From Zygnema cylindricum (lineage: Eukaryota > Streptophyta > Zygnematophyceae > Zygnematales > Zygnemataceae): DNA of 63,113 bases. The notes under the pieces are model-generated. The model was not told the DNA's origin. It ran no database searches and was given only the letters and a program-made list of their open reading frames with translations. This document shows positions 1 to 11,000 of the stretch, piece by piece (within the stretch, counting starts at the first letter, position 1; the number at the start of each line of letters is the position of its first letter). Location of the stretch: NCBI GenBank assembly GCA_037447655.1, contig JBBHKE010001702.1:1-63113 (forward strand), written 5' to 3'. The position numbers and the translations under genes were made by a program.

Positions 1-403
1 GTCCGTATAGTTTTGACGTCATTATGACGCTAGTATTATTTGTCGCGCTGAATGTCAGTTAATGTTCACACTGACGACGATGCTGTCGACGGACGAGAGT
101 TATGCGAACGGCTTTTTTTCGATGTGATTGATTTTTCGTTTAGTCCGATTTCACGTGCGAGCGCGATTATATTAAATCATTATTTGTACCTTTTTACTTA
201 AAAAAGTACAATTTCGCATGGTCGAACGTTATCCGTACTCCACACTATTTAAAACGAACTTATATTACAATTTTTTACGCTAATTAAACTTACCTAAATT
301 AGAATAATGAAAAAATTAGAATCGTTTACTCTATTTGATGTCATAGAGTCGAAAGTTCGAGCGACCCAATTAGAGTAATTTACTCTAATTACGATTCGCG
401 GTG
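1..403. mobile_element. CACCG-family TIR element, right part
   Basis: The segment ends in a terminal motif ATTACGATTCGCGGTG followed by TA at 404-405. The same terminus, or its reverse complement, closes the elements at 4849-5515 and 40962-41451. Inside, around 195-245, it also holds in reverse orientation the GTACTTTTTT / AATAGTGTGG block seen in the other copies. The left end is not visible, so the element is cut by the window start or truncated. No coding potential is seen. The TA flank suggests a Tc1/mariner-type MITE, by inference. Confidence 0.45.
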
Positions 404-1239
404 TAGTGTTGGGTATCGGGTAAATTCATATCGCGATAATCTCGATATTCAATATATCGAATATCGATCGAGCAGAATATTCGATATATCGTACCGAGAC
501 CAACATAAATTATCGCGATATATAGTATTTTTTAAATTTAATATTTTTATTTTTTATATAATATGTTGTTTTAGCGAAAAAGTCAAATTGTCTAATGCGC
601 CACGTACGGCGTGATTTTCGTTTGGTGACTTAAAGGTAGACGCCGCAAAAAGTAACCGACAAAAAAATACTAATTCTGTAATTCTAATGATTACTTTTTT
701 TGGGTATGGTTACACGAGGAGGTGTCTGGAATAGTACGGACAACAAAATTTATGTATTACAGAGGCCTCGGGTACATCCGTTTCGGTTGTAAATAAGTTT
801 TACATACGTGTTCTGATATGAGTGGCTCCACGTAAGCTTACTATTAAATCTCAAAAATCATCAAATATCTGGAAACCGACCTTTTTTGTATGGAAAATCG
901 TACTTGAGGATGACGTACGTGTACTTCACAAGTGTACCTCGTCAATGTACCTCAAAGATCTCCTTCACTTTGCTGACTTTCAGGAAAAAATCGTATTTCT
1001 TTCCGGCAAAGATTTTATAGTCACTTTGTCCGAAGTCACGTGACTTTGAAAACCTGTGAGATTTTTTTTTTTTTGTTTTTATAGCTTCGATATATTGGTG
1101 ATACGATATATCGGAAATATATCGGCGATATATCGCGATGATTTGAAATTCGATATATCGAAGCGATATATCGATTTTCGGGTACTTGAAATTCGATTTA
1201 AATAGAATATCGGCAAACGGTCCTCGATACCCAACACTA
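404..1239. mobile_element. Non-autonomous TIR element, TAGTGTTGGGTATCG ends
   Basis: The segment is bounded by a perfect 15-bp inverted repeat, TAGTGTTGGGTATCG at 404-418 and its complement at 1225-1239. Both subterminal regions are packed with CGATATATCG-type palindromes. There is no transposase reading frame; the short frames inside are not protein-like. The TIR resembles hAT termini, but no clean 8-bp target duplication is visible because the left end abuts the preceding TIR element. A related terminus occurs at 38202 and 39818. Confidence 0.55.
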
Positions 1240-1579
1240 CTACTGACACTATTCATTTCGCGAATCTTACTAAAAGTTAAAGGCCGCAAATCGTAATCTA
1301 TTGTAAAGTATTAATTATGTACTTTTTACGTTGTTTCCAAAAAAATGTCAAATTATTATGTAAATATCAAGTGACATATCGTAAATATTGGTTTTCTCAT
1401 ATATCGTACATTATTGCAAAGTGCCAATTATGCGTTTTATACCGTGTTACCACAAATATATCAATGATATGTCAATGTCATGCGACATGTATTAGTTGAT
1501 AAATCAGCGATAAAAATTATTACGTCAATTTCCAACGACAAATCCTAATATTAGCTTATTCACATGTTTCAAACAATAA
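1240..1579. other. Unassigned spacer
   Basis: No gene is seen here. The sequence is AT-rich. A short stretch near 1245-1275 (ACACTATTCATTTCGCG) resembles sequence inside the hAT-like element near 39205, so part of it is probably old repeat. Confidence 0.3.
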
Positions 1580-1875
1580 GGGTGCGGCCCCATGTGGCTG
1601 TAACTTAACTAACTTACTTTGTATTTTAGCGCAGATCCGGCAGACCCGAATTTTAGGTGTCTCTATGTGTTTACTTGAAATTATTACTTAAGTTTGTGAC
1701 GATTGTATACGTCGACAATACCCGTGATGGCTGTCATCGTGTAAAATCTGTCTTTGCCGCACCGTATTTTTTCAAAACTTTTTGAAGCGTCGCAAGACAC
1801 ATAGTAATTTTTGAAACGATTTCGTATGTAGCATGTGTTTGCGTGACATTGTAGACGTGCAACCTTGTAGCCCTG

Positions 1876-3127
1876 TGTTGAAATTTATGTATTTTCTAGG
1901 TCTGTATTGGAAAAATAAATAAAGTCAGCAAAGGCAACTTGCTTCTCGCTCAACTCTCTCCGGTCCCCATACTTGTTGCAGTCACTGAAGACCAGAGAGA
2001 GAGCTAGAGCCATGGCTGTCTAAAGAGGATAGACTAATTTGTAGTTTGTACCAAAATGGTTATTTCGTAGTTTGTACCAAAATGGTTATCACGGTTCCAA
2101 GATTTGGTCCACCTACATCCTAACAGACGTTAGCTTTAGCCTACAACTTAGAGTAAACGATGGCATATGTAGGGTACAATAGGTATTTATACATGGACAA
2201 GAAGAGAGTTCTAACAAACTAACAAATAACCAAAAACTGCTCTAAACCAGATTTGAACCATGGTTTGTGGTTATATTTTTAGACGTAAGCCTTAACCAAT
2301 AAGGCGTTATCGAAACGATACACGTGACGGGTTTCATAAATACATAAACATTAACGCAACAACTAATTAACAGCAGACTAACCAAAAGGAGCAATTCCTG
2401 CATGTACGCGAATCTGAACCGTGTAAAATATGTTTTGATCGGACGGTCGGCATTATAGCCGCCACGCGAAGTGAGCTTTTGGCGGCATACGGAGATAGCG
2501 TCACGCGGTGCCACGTGGCGCCACATTATTTGATACCGGAGAAGATGGGAGGAGGAACCATGGCTTCCGATTTGACAGGTGTCACCTTGTAGACCTTGTC
2601 GTACAATGGTCGTACAATAAGTACATCGCCTATTGTACCTTCTTGTACTATATAGTGTTCCTATTGGACTAGGGTTTAGTAGTAGGTAGTCATGAGTAGG
2701 CAGACTAAGACTTAGTGATATTTCGGTACCTCTCTCTAAGAGAGCTTGTAACTATAAAGGTCAAATTTGACCAGCCATAACTTAATGCTCGGGTGAGCAA
2801 ATTCAGTGATTCTTTTTGCTACGGACTCAAGGGAGTCCAAGCTACACAAAGATGTAGTCGGTCAGAGTCTTTGCGTGCTAGGGTGGCACTTATTCAGTGG
2901 GAAAGTCAAAGTGGGGATCATTGTCCAAAACACATATTGAAGCTTTGCATTTTGTGGTGGAACTGAGCACACAGAAGGTCTCCTCTTCACAGGGGTGAAG
3001 GCATATTGGGGTTCTTATTGTCAAGGGATCATTTATTTGGGTTTATATCAACTTGGAGTCGGCACTATCTAGATTAGCTTCTTTTGGATTTGCGAATTCT
3101 GTGGGCAATGGAGCCCATAGAATTTCA
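1876..3127 (+). mobile_element. Solo copia LTR (C1-related)
   Basis: This LTR begins TGTTGAAATT and ends TTTCA. It is flanked by a perfect 5-bp target duplication CCCTG at 1871-1875 and 3128-3132. The sequence across the empty site matches the uninterrupted Harbinger-like copy near 49895. It shares the C1 LTR landmarks: CACTTGT(T/C)GCAGTCACTGAAG near the start with GCCATGGC after it, an antisense tRNA-like segment (2250-2298), a TGACAGGTGTCA palindrome (2573-2584) and the hairpin cluster (2730-2857). Its formation by recombination between two LTRs is inferred. Confidence 0.85.
2730..2857 (+). promoter_or_regulatory. LTR hairpin cluster, copy 1
   Basis: Five consecutive stem-loops are seen. 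H1 is CTCTCT/AGAGAG (2730-2744), H2 GGTCA/TGACC (2759-2772), H3 TGCTC/GAGCA (2786-2799), H4 GGACTC/GAGTCC (about 2823-2838) and H5 CTACA/TGTAG (2842-2857). The same order is found in six other LTRs here. The role is unknown; the position fits the transcribed leader upstream of gag. Confidence 0.5.
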
Positions 3128-3595
3128 CCCTGGTTGTACGGCATGCCTTTGCGTAAACCTCTCCTGTCTGGTCATTGTGACTTCGCAAATTTTTCACCTT
3201 TGCGTGAAATGACACTACAACATCGAGACCCCTGCAAAAAAAACGGTACAAGGTGCATGGGGACAAAAACCAAAAACTATGTACTTTTTTATTTCGTCAA
3301 AAAAAATCGAAAAACTTTTCACACGTGGAAATATTTTTTCCTATTGATGTAAACAATTATTCTTAGCCTAAAACATATTGTCGATGTTGTTTATGATAAG
3401 TTTGAAAATGACGTGACAGTGAGTCGAAAAAATACAAGAAGACAAATTTTTGTACATCATAAGTTTGAGAATAACGCAAATTGTAATTTATAAATTTACG
3501 ATTTCTTCGTACGGTCGCAGCTTCGGCAGTACGACGCTAAGTCATACAGAAAACAACAAAAAAAAACCCGAACCTAGCCACATGGGGCCGCACCC

Positions 3596-3759
3596 TAAAT
3601 TGAAAAATTGAATTGTTATTTCAGCTACAGAAACTTGACCACAATTCAAACAAAACCTAGTCATACACCAAAATAGAGAAAAGCATTGTTGCTTCTCTTA
3701 AAACTATACTCCAAAAAGAACTTTAAAAACAAAAAAAATGGTGAAATTGCTCAGTATTA
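3596..3759. other. Unassigned spacer
   Basis: Short AT-rich sequence between the Harbinger-like element and the hAT transposase remnant. It may be the upstream part of the hAT element, but I cannot see its terminus. Confidence 0.25.
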
Positions 3760-4451
3760 CCTAGTGAAAGAAAGCAGGGCCACTTCAAGTTGTTGGAAAA
3801 ATATTGAACATGTGTATGAAACTAAAACATCAAATAAATGCATAGTGAAGGGGGAGGTTTTGCGGCATGTAGAACATGTTTCATAGTTTATCAATACAAG
3901 TCAACAAACAGTACTTCAAAAATTAACACTCACACATGTTCAGCTTTGGCCGACACAGATAGTTCGAGAGGACTTCTTCGTAAGTTTATTTCAAAAACGC
4001 AGGCGAAAACCAGTGACCGAAAAAAAATTGCGAAAATGGTGGCGTTGATGTGTTGCGAGGACTTTCGACCATTTTAAGTTGGGTTCCACAATTTTTTTGG
4101 TGAGAGCGATGACGAAAATTATATTTTTATTACCACCGACAAAAAAAACGCTTGTTAGTGACAAATTGAAACGTTATTTTGATTTAAAATTAACGAACGA
4201 GGAAAGATTAAACTTTAACATACTTGAATGGTGGGAAAAAAAAATAGATGTACTTGCGAAAAAAAATGAGGATTTCCTATTCTAGCCGGTGTTGTTAAAT
4301 CTATTCTAGCTATTTTGGCTTTTAGTTCCATATCTAAATGCAATTTTTCGGAGGTCGAGAACACAATAACAAACAAAATGAGCTCGCTAACGATTTTAAT
4401 GATTAGTGATCTTATGTCTGTTAGATCCAACCGAAATCTTTTTAATGCATA
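3760..4451 (+). pseudogene. hAT transposase remnant (BED finger and dimerisation domain)
   Basis: Three pieces in shifted frames add up to the two ends of a hAT-superfamily transposase. At about 3770-3950 a BED-type zinc finger is readable: SSCWKNIEHVYETK, then AACRTCF and STSKINTHTC. Around 4025-4076 follows KIAKMVALMCCEDFRPF, matching the conserved F..DLRPF block. The catalytic middle is missing. From about 4165 comes FNILEWWEKKIDVLAKKNED and, after a frame change near 4270, FPILAGVVKSILAILAFSS and SEVENTIT up to LMSVRSN before a stop. This is the classic hAT C-terminal dimerisation domain. Frameshifts, a stop at 4075 and the internal deletion make it non-functional. It cannot be assigned to any particular TIR element nearby. 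Confidence 0.7.
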
Positions 4452-4848
4452 ATTTTTTGTTTTATTTTGTTTTCTAATTATTGTTTTTTTGTTAGTATCG
4501 GTTATATATTTGTTTCTTTGTTTTTTTTTTTTTAACTCACAGTTTTTCTAGTGTTCTTTTTTTCTTTTCTTAAACCGGAATGCTTATTTTACCAAATTAC
4601 CAAAGCATCGTATTAATACCACATTTAGATTTATAGATTTTGTGTAATTTTTAAGTTTGAGGTTGAGATTTTGTATAATAAAGTCGAAAATAGGACGAGG
4701 TTGTGATTTGATTATTTATATATTTGATAAAACAAATCATTATTTGGATTTTATGCTTGTTAATTAAAGCGTGGACTATAACCTACTACATCTACCACGT
4801 CTTCTTGCAGTAAATAGTATTATAAACCATAATTTCCCGTTAACACTA
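4452..4848. other. AT-rich sequence, no gene seen
   Basis: T-rich runs near 4500-4570 and otherwise featureless AT-rich sequence. It may include the 3' end of the decayed hAT element, but no TIR was recognised. Confidence 0.3.
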
Positions 4849-5515
4849 CACTGCGAATCGTAAGTAGCGTTATTAACGCTAATTCCGTCACCATGAATTT
4901 TGACCCAAAAACCTTAAAAAGATAAATAACTCTAAATCTTTCTTTACATTATTTAAGGTATTTTTTGAATCAGCATTAACAACTATACACAACTAATCGT
5001 CATTAGTGTCAATAACTCTAATTTGGGTTCATACTATTTTGATTTTTTTCCTCAAATATGATATATGATTTTAATTTTTCCTTGACGATAATTAAGGTAC
5101 CATACAAAATAGCGTAAAGAACGAAAACAAAATAAGATCTAAATAGTGTGGTGAACGGTCGATGTCACACCGTACATAATTGTACCTTTTCAAGTTAAAA
5201 AAATTAAATCGGACGCGCACGCATAGGAACGTGCGCTCAAAAAACGTGATTAGTCTGACAAGTAAATTAGTTTAACATGTACAGATATTTAAATTTCACA
5301 ACGGCGTACTATTTCTAATAATTTGTACGGATACATATATTAATGTATATAATCGTACGACGATTATTCCATTTTTGTTGTTCCCAAATTAACAGTAGTG
5401 TCGAAATTAGAATACACCTTTTAAAAAAAAAAAAATCAAATTTTTAATTAGCATCAATTACGGTAAATTTTATGCAACACTATTTAAACTTTGACACTAA
5501 TAACGATTCACGGTG
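4849..5515. mobile_element. CACCG-family TIR element, 667 bp
   Basis: The left end CACTGCGAATCGT and right end AACGATTCACGGTG form a terminal inverted repeat, flanked by TA on each side (4847-4848 and 5516-5517). The subterminal block AGCGTTATTAACGCTAATT is shared with the other copies. There is no coding capacity. By TA target and size it is probably a Tc1/mariner-type MITE (Stowaway-like in structure, though the TIR sequence is not that of Stowaway). Confidence 0.6.
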
Positions 5516-5517
5516 TA

Positions 5518-5745
5518 GTATAGTACTCTTTTAAATAGTGTGGCTTACGATCGGCGTTTGACCGTGCAAAATTGTACCGTATTAACGAAAAAAGTACAAA
5601 AAATGATTTAATACATATCGTTATGATGTAATTGCGCTTTCACAAACTGCGTAGTGCAAATGTCATACTGACGTGAAATTGTACGCTTGTCAGACTTTGT
5701 ATGTGTACCTAAAAGATATAATTACGATAATTACGATTCACTGTG
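5518..5745. mobile_element. CACCG-family TIR element, partial
   Basis: The block CTTTTAAATAGTGTGGCTTA and the following GTACC/GTAC segments align with the right half of the element just before it. The segment ends ACGATTCACTGTG then TA (5746-5747). It is a second, left-truncated copy or a partial tandem duplication. Confidence 0.45.
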
Positions 5746-5769
5746 TAATTAATGCTTACCTTTAAAAAC

Positions 5770-7046
5770 TGTAGAAATTGAAGGCTATTTTAGTATTTTC
5801 TAGGTTGTGTAAAATGCAGAAAAGAAGCACAGGCAGTCTGCCTCTAACTCCTCTCTCCAGCTCCCACACTTGTCGCAGTCACTGAAAGTTGGAGAGGGAG
5901 ATAGAGCCATGGCCACCTATGCTATACAGGATAGATGGATTAGAGCCATAAATGATGAGAAAACTTCAATTATGGAGGCTAATACTTGGGAGTTGGTGGA
6001 TTGTCCTCTAGACAGAAAACCTATCGGGTGCAAATGGGTATTTAAGTTGAAACTGAACCCAAATAATACCATTGAGAGATATAACGCTCGGTTGGTAGCA
6101 AAGGGATTCACACAAAAAAAAGGTATAGATTATGAGGAAACTTTTGCTCCGGTGGTTCGGTTCCCATCTGTACGGATTCTCCTTAGTCTAGCAGCAGCGG
6201 AATACATGGAAATTCATCAGATGGATTTCAAGACCGCTTTCCTCAATGGTGAACTAGAGGAAGAAATCTTTATGAGACAACCAAAGGGGTTTATAGAGGA
6301 AGGAGAAGAGAGCAAAGTCTGTAGGTTCATAAAGTCTTTATATGGACTGAAGCAGGCTCCCAGACAATTGAACAAGAAATTAGATGAGTTTCTCACCAGT
6401 CTGGGATATATTCGGATCAGTTTTGATCATTCTATTTATATATTTTAGGATGAGAATGGAGTGACTTTTATTGCAATTTATGTGGATAATTTGCTAGTGT
6501 TAAGTAAATCTTTGGAGAAGATCAATAAGTTAAAGAAAGAACTTAGAGGCAGATTTGACATGAAAGATTTAGGAGAGGCTAAATATATTTTGGGGATTCA
6601 AATGGAAAGAGATAGAGGGAAGAGAATAATCACACTAACTCAGAAGAAAGCTATCGAAAATATGCTTGAGAAATTTCAGATGGAAAAGACAAACAGTTGT
6701 ACCACTCCCATGGACTTGAAGAAAGTAAGTAATGGGAGTGTAGAAGGAGGAGTGATAATACTAGATAATCAATTGAGTCCAGAAGAGAGACAGTTCATGA
6801 AATCTATTCCATACAGACAGGTTGTAGGAAGTTTGATTTACTTTATAAATTGTACTAGGCCGGACATAACAGCAGCAGTTGGAGTCATTAGTAGCAGTCT
6901 TAATGACCCTAAGAAGAAAGACTGGGAGGCAGCTAAGAGAGTAATGAGATACCTGGTGGGAACTAGGGATTTATGGTTGCATTTGGGAGGGAAGCACACT
7001 GACATCACTACCTCGAGTGATGCCAGTTAATGGGATGCACCTACGA
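5770..7046 (+). mobile_element. Truncated C1 copia element (LTR head joined to RT)
   Basis: The first ~157 bp of a C1 LTR (TGTAGAAATTG through GCCATGGCC) run directly into RT coding sequence at about 5927. Gag, protease, integrase and most of the LTR are absent. The RNase H part breaks off at about 7046, where the LTR of the next element starts. Together with the next copy this gives LTR-internal-LTR-internal-LTR, an array sharing a middle LTR. Confidence 0.7.
5927..7030 (+). pseudogene. Copia RT and partial RNase H, C1 family
   Basis: The frame begins in the RT N-terminal region (DRWIRAINDE) and continues through WELVDCPLDRKPIGCKW, the KARLVAKGF-type block, MDFKTAFLNGELEEEI and [15 protein letters not shown] at 6446-6448 interrupts it. 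After that come YVDN in place of the catalytic YVDD, MKDLGEAKYILGIQME, the RNase H linker IPYRQVVGSLIYF and a final SDAS before a stop. Loss of the second catalytic Asp (D to N), the stop and the missing RNase H C-terminus show it is dead. An ATG in the fused LTR (5909) would place RT in frame with LTR sequence, which is probably incidental. Confidence 0.8.
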
Positions 7047-8078
7047 TGTAGAAATAAAAGGTTATTTTAGTATTTTATAGGTTTTGTAAAATGCAGAAAA
7101 GAAGCAGAGGCAGTCTGCCTCTAACTCCTCTCTCTAGCTCCCACACTTGTCGCAATCACTAAATGTTGGAGAGGGAGATAGAGCCATGGCCGCCAATGCT
7201 ATCTCGACGGGGGCAGATATTAGGTTGGTAGATTTTACCAAAATGAACTTGGCGGACCCATGATTTGAACCTAGTACCTGCCGTCCGTCAAGGCAGCCGG
7301 TAACTGGTAGCCTTAGCCATCTAGTCTAAACAAGAGATACATGATATAAGGTTTAGTATTTATTTAAATGTTAACACGTAGAATATTTCATTCAACGGGA
7401 TATTTCGTCATAGATACAGTTTGTAATGTACGGCGTACGGAAATTCCGAAACGATTATCACGCATTTTGTTTCAAAGGCGAAACAAATATTGCGCAAGTA
7501 TTTATGACGGCCACGATTGAAATCCGGCTTAATCGGACGACCACAAAGCATGGCAAGATCGCGGAATGGGTTTGCGGCTGTTTGCGGACGACATCACATC
7601 AATCGCCACGTGGTGCAATTTCATTTGATTACGACATCTTCAAGGATTCCAGGAACGAATCCAAAAATGACATGTGTCTGCTTATTGGCCATGTCGTACA
7701 ATGGCCGTACATAAAGTACACCTGCACCTATACCTTTATGTACGATACACTATTATGATTGGTGCCGTACCTCAATAGATAGAGTTTTAGAGAGAGATAG
7801 GACTTAGAAAAATTTTATAGATTGGACCCTCTCTTCAGTGAGCTTCTATACAAAAGGTCAGCTTTGACCCTTCATAACTTACTACTCTAGGGAGCAAATT
7901 CAGAGATTCTTTTTGCTATCGACTCAAGGGATTCTTCCCTTCACAGGGTGAAGGTAGTCAGAGTTTTTGTCTGCGAGGGTGGCAGTTATTCTTGCTGAAA
8001 CACAAAGTGGTCAACGTTATCCTAGAGGCTTCGTGTGAGCTGCCTACTCTGAGTTCCTATGGAGGTCTCAGAGTTGCA
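7047..8078 (+). repeat. 5' LTR of decayed C1 element
   Basis: The LTR starts TGTAGAAATAAAAGG and ends TTGCA directly before the PBS. It carries an antisense tRNA-like pair (B-box complement 7262-7271, A-box complement 7307-7319), a TGACATGTGTCT palindrome relic near 7667, the GGACTTAG motif near 7799 and a hairpin cluster. The gag ATG lies inside it at 8059. It also serves as the right-hand LTR of the truncated element before it. Confidence 0.8.
7829..7954 (+). promoter_or_regulatory. LTR hairpin cluster, copy 2
   Basis: H2 is GGTCA/TGACC (7856-7869). H3 is weakened (ACTC/GAGC). H4 is GACTC/GATTC with one mismatch. H5 is CTTCAC/GTGAAG (7939-7953), where the full-length C1 element has CTACAC/GTGTAG. 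This double change keeps the pairing. Confidence 0.5.
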
Positions 8079-11000
8079 GGTTATGGGCCCACCATCTAGG
8101 GTGCCCATATTCAATGGAGCTGGCTTCATATACCGGGAAAGTATGATGACAGGAACTCTATGTGAGAAACAGTTTTGGGGAATAGTGAGTGGATGGGTGA
8201 GGCGTCTATCCAGTCTTGGGATGCCTCCATGGTTTACGGAGGAACATCACTAGAGATGCAACTCTATCTTCAACGGAGGAGACAAAGGAAGGAGAGGCGG
8301 TGGACAAAGGAAAGGAGAAAAAGATGACCACACCAATAACAGCTGGTTCGGCATTCATGTCACCTATTCCGAGGAATGAGGAGAATGATATTGATACTTG
8401 GGACTTCATCAATATGGCGGCAAAACACTTCATCCTCCGCCATCTTGCTCAAGGACTTCCATGTCCTCATTTGCAGGTAGAAAGGGCATCCGATCTTTGT
8501 ATGGCTCTCAAAGAGATGTACCAAAGTGGTACGATTCAGCAACAACAGTTTGCTCATTAGAAAGTTAAGGAGTATGTATACAAAGGGGGAAAGATGTTGA
8601 ATTTTTCCAATGAGCTTGCTACACTTTTCATGGAACTAGAGAGTGCGGGAAAAGAATTTAGTGAAAAGCAAAAAGTCAACTGTTTAATGATGAAGTTGCC
8701 CGATGAGTTCGAGAACATAGTCAACCGTGTGTAGGACTTGGCGAACTCAAGGTGGATTTGGAATTCACTGGCAGGACTGATTCTCGTTTGAAGAATACAA
8801 TTGAGATCCAAAGGGGAGGAAAGAGTGGGCAAGCTTTGGCAGCTGGGACTGATTGGAGAAACAATGATTCCAAGAAACTGGTTGGAAATTATCGAGGGGA
8901 GGGGCAGAAAAATCAGACCGAGGAGTTTGGACCAAGGACTCCTAAGGGTTTGTGCCATTTTTGTAAGAAATCCGGACACTATATGGTTGAATGTAGTAAG
9001 TTAACCGAGCTGCGGGTAAAGGAGGGGCAGACTGGTGGACCCCGAGAGGAAAGAAAAAGGCCCTTGTGACATAGGTACATGAGGCGGAATCCGAGGATGA
9101 GGACAATGAACTCCTATTGGATGAGGAGTTGGAATCGAAAAATGAGGTCGAAATTCCACGAAAGCAGAAATGTGCTTTCGGTGGATTGAAAGGCGAATCA
9201 TGGTGGATTGTAGATTCAAGTGCATCCATGCACATGTGTAAAGATAAACACCTGTTCACTAAGATAAGAAAGATTCCCACCGTAGAGATAGAGTACGGGG
9301 ATGGGAGAATAGTCACTACTACTCTTGTAGGATTGGTAGATCTAAAAATGTCAGTAGAAGGAAAGACATCCATAATTACATTCTCCGATGTATTGTTTAT
9401 TCCGAGGCTGAACAAAAACTACATCTCTATATCTGTATTAGATGTTCAGGGTTTTTTATACAAGCACTAAAAAAGGAGTCATTACTGCTAGTTTTGAGGA
9501 GGAAGTTTATTTCACTGCTGAAAAAGGTAGCCAAGGGATGTTTAGGCTGATTTTAAGCAATGAAAAGAAAAAACTTTATTATGCTGGTATTCATGATATA
9601 ATGTTGTGGCATAAGAGGCTTAGGCATGTGAATCTAGATAAGTTAAGAGAGATGAAAAAGATGGGAGTAGTGGAAGGGATTCAATTTGGTGAAAGTGAGA
9701 ATGTAAATGATTGTAGTGCATGTGTTCAAGGTAAAGCACACAGGTTACCCTTCCTAAAAACTGCCACCTATAAGGGAGAAAAGATTCTAGATTTAGTACA
9801 CACAGATATTTGGGTGTCAGCCAAAGTGCCATCACCCAGAGGGAAGTGATTTATAATGACTGTCACTGATGATTGGTCTCGGTATTCAAGGGTGTATTTT
9901 TTGAAAAATAAGTCAGAGGCTCAGGAATGTTTTAAACAATATAAAGCATGGAGTGAAAAACTCCATGAAACCTCAATCAAGAGCGTAACGAGTGACAATA
10001 GTAGAGAGTATACCTCTAACCAGTTTGAGGATTTTTTTAGAGAAGATGGAGTGCAACACCAAAAGACAGTTCCTGAAAATTCTGAGCAGAATTGTGTAGA
10101 TGAAAGATTAAATAGAACACTGATTGATAGTGCTAAGAGTATGTTGTGAGATAAGAAGATAGGAAAGAAGTTTTGGGCTGAAGCAATGAACTGTGCAAAT
10201 AATCTCAAGAATAGAGTTCAGACTTTAGCAGTAAAAGGCCAAACACCTTATGAGAGATCGACAGGCCGAAAACTAGATGTTTCACACTTAAAGGTTTTCG
10301 GTAGTCAAGTGTTCAAATTAGACAGAGATCTGTCAAACAGGAAGTTAGACACAAAAAAACAACCAGGATATCTACTAGGATATGATGTAGATGTAAAAGG
10401 ATATAGAGTCTATGATCTCGAAAAAGAGGATATTATCCTAGTGAAGCACCTAGTGGTTATAGATGAAAGAAAATCTATAGATCCCTTTAAGCATACAAAG
10501 ACAGTCAAAATCAGATTTGAGTCAAAAAATCTGATAACTTTGAGCTTCGTTACTATCCAGGATTTCAAGAAGATGATGATCTTGCAGGTACGGATAAGAT
10601 TGAGAAGGACTCAAATGTAGAACCCCTAGTATTAACTCCAACCGAAGCGGAAGACGTGGTGGAATTTGACCCGGAATTTAGGAATATGGGAGAATTAGAA
10701 ATTGTTCGGAAGAATCTCAAAGAGCCATCTATTCTAGCAACCGAGTTTGAGGGAGGAAGAAGAAGCAGCAAAAGAGTGCAAGAGAGATAACTTAACAATA
10801 AGGTAACCAAACTGTCTCACCCCAATGAACCTCAAACTTATAATGAGGCAATGACTTGTCTTGAAAAAAATCAGTGGATGACAGCCATTAATGAGGAGAT
10901 GGCCTCAATTATGGCGGCCGATACATGGGAATTGGTGGATTGTCCACCTGATAGGAAGCCAATTAGGTGTAAGTGGGTATTTAAGCAGAAACTCAACCCA

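Larger units (their letters stand above)
1580..3595. mobile_element. Harbinger-like non-autonomous element, split by a solo LTR
   Basis: The 20-bp inverted repeat GGGTGCGGCCCCATGTGGCT (1580-1599) returns as its exact complement at 3576-3595. Both ends are flanked by TAA (1577-1579 and 3596-3598), the 3-bp target type of PIF/Harbinger elements. Removing the solo LTR at 1876-3127 leaves about 760 bp with no transposase frame. A second, more decayed copy lies at about 49700-51503 and matches both sides of the LTR insertion, which confirms that this was one element before the LTR landed. Confidence 0.7.
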
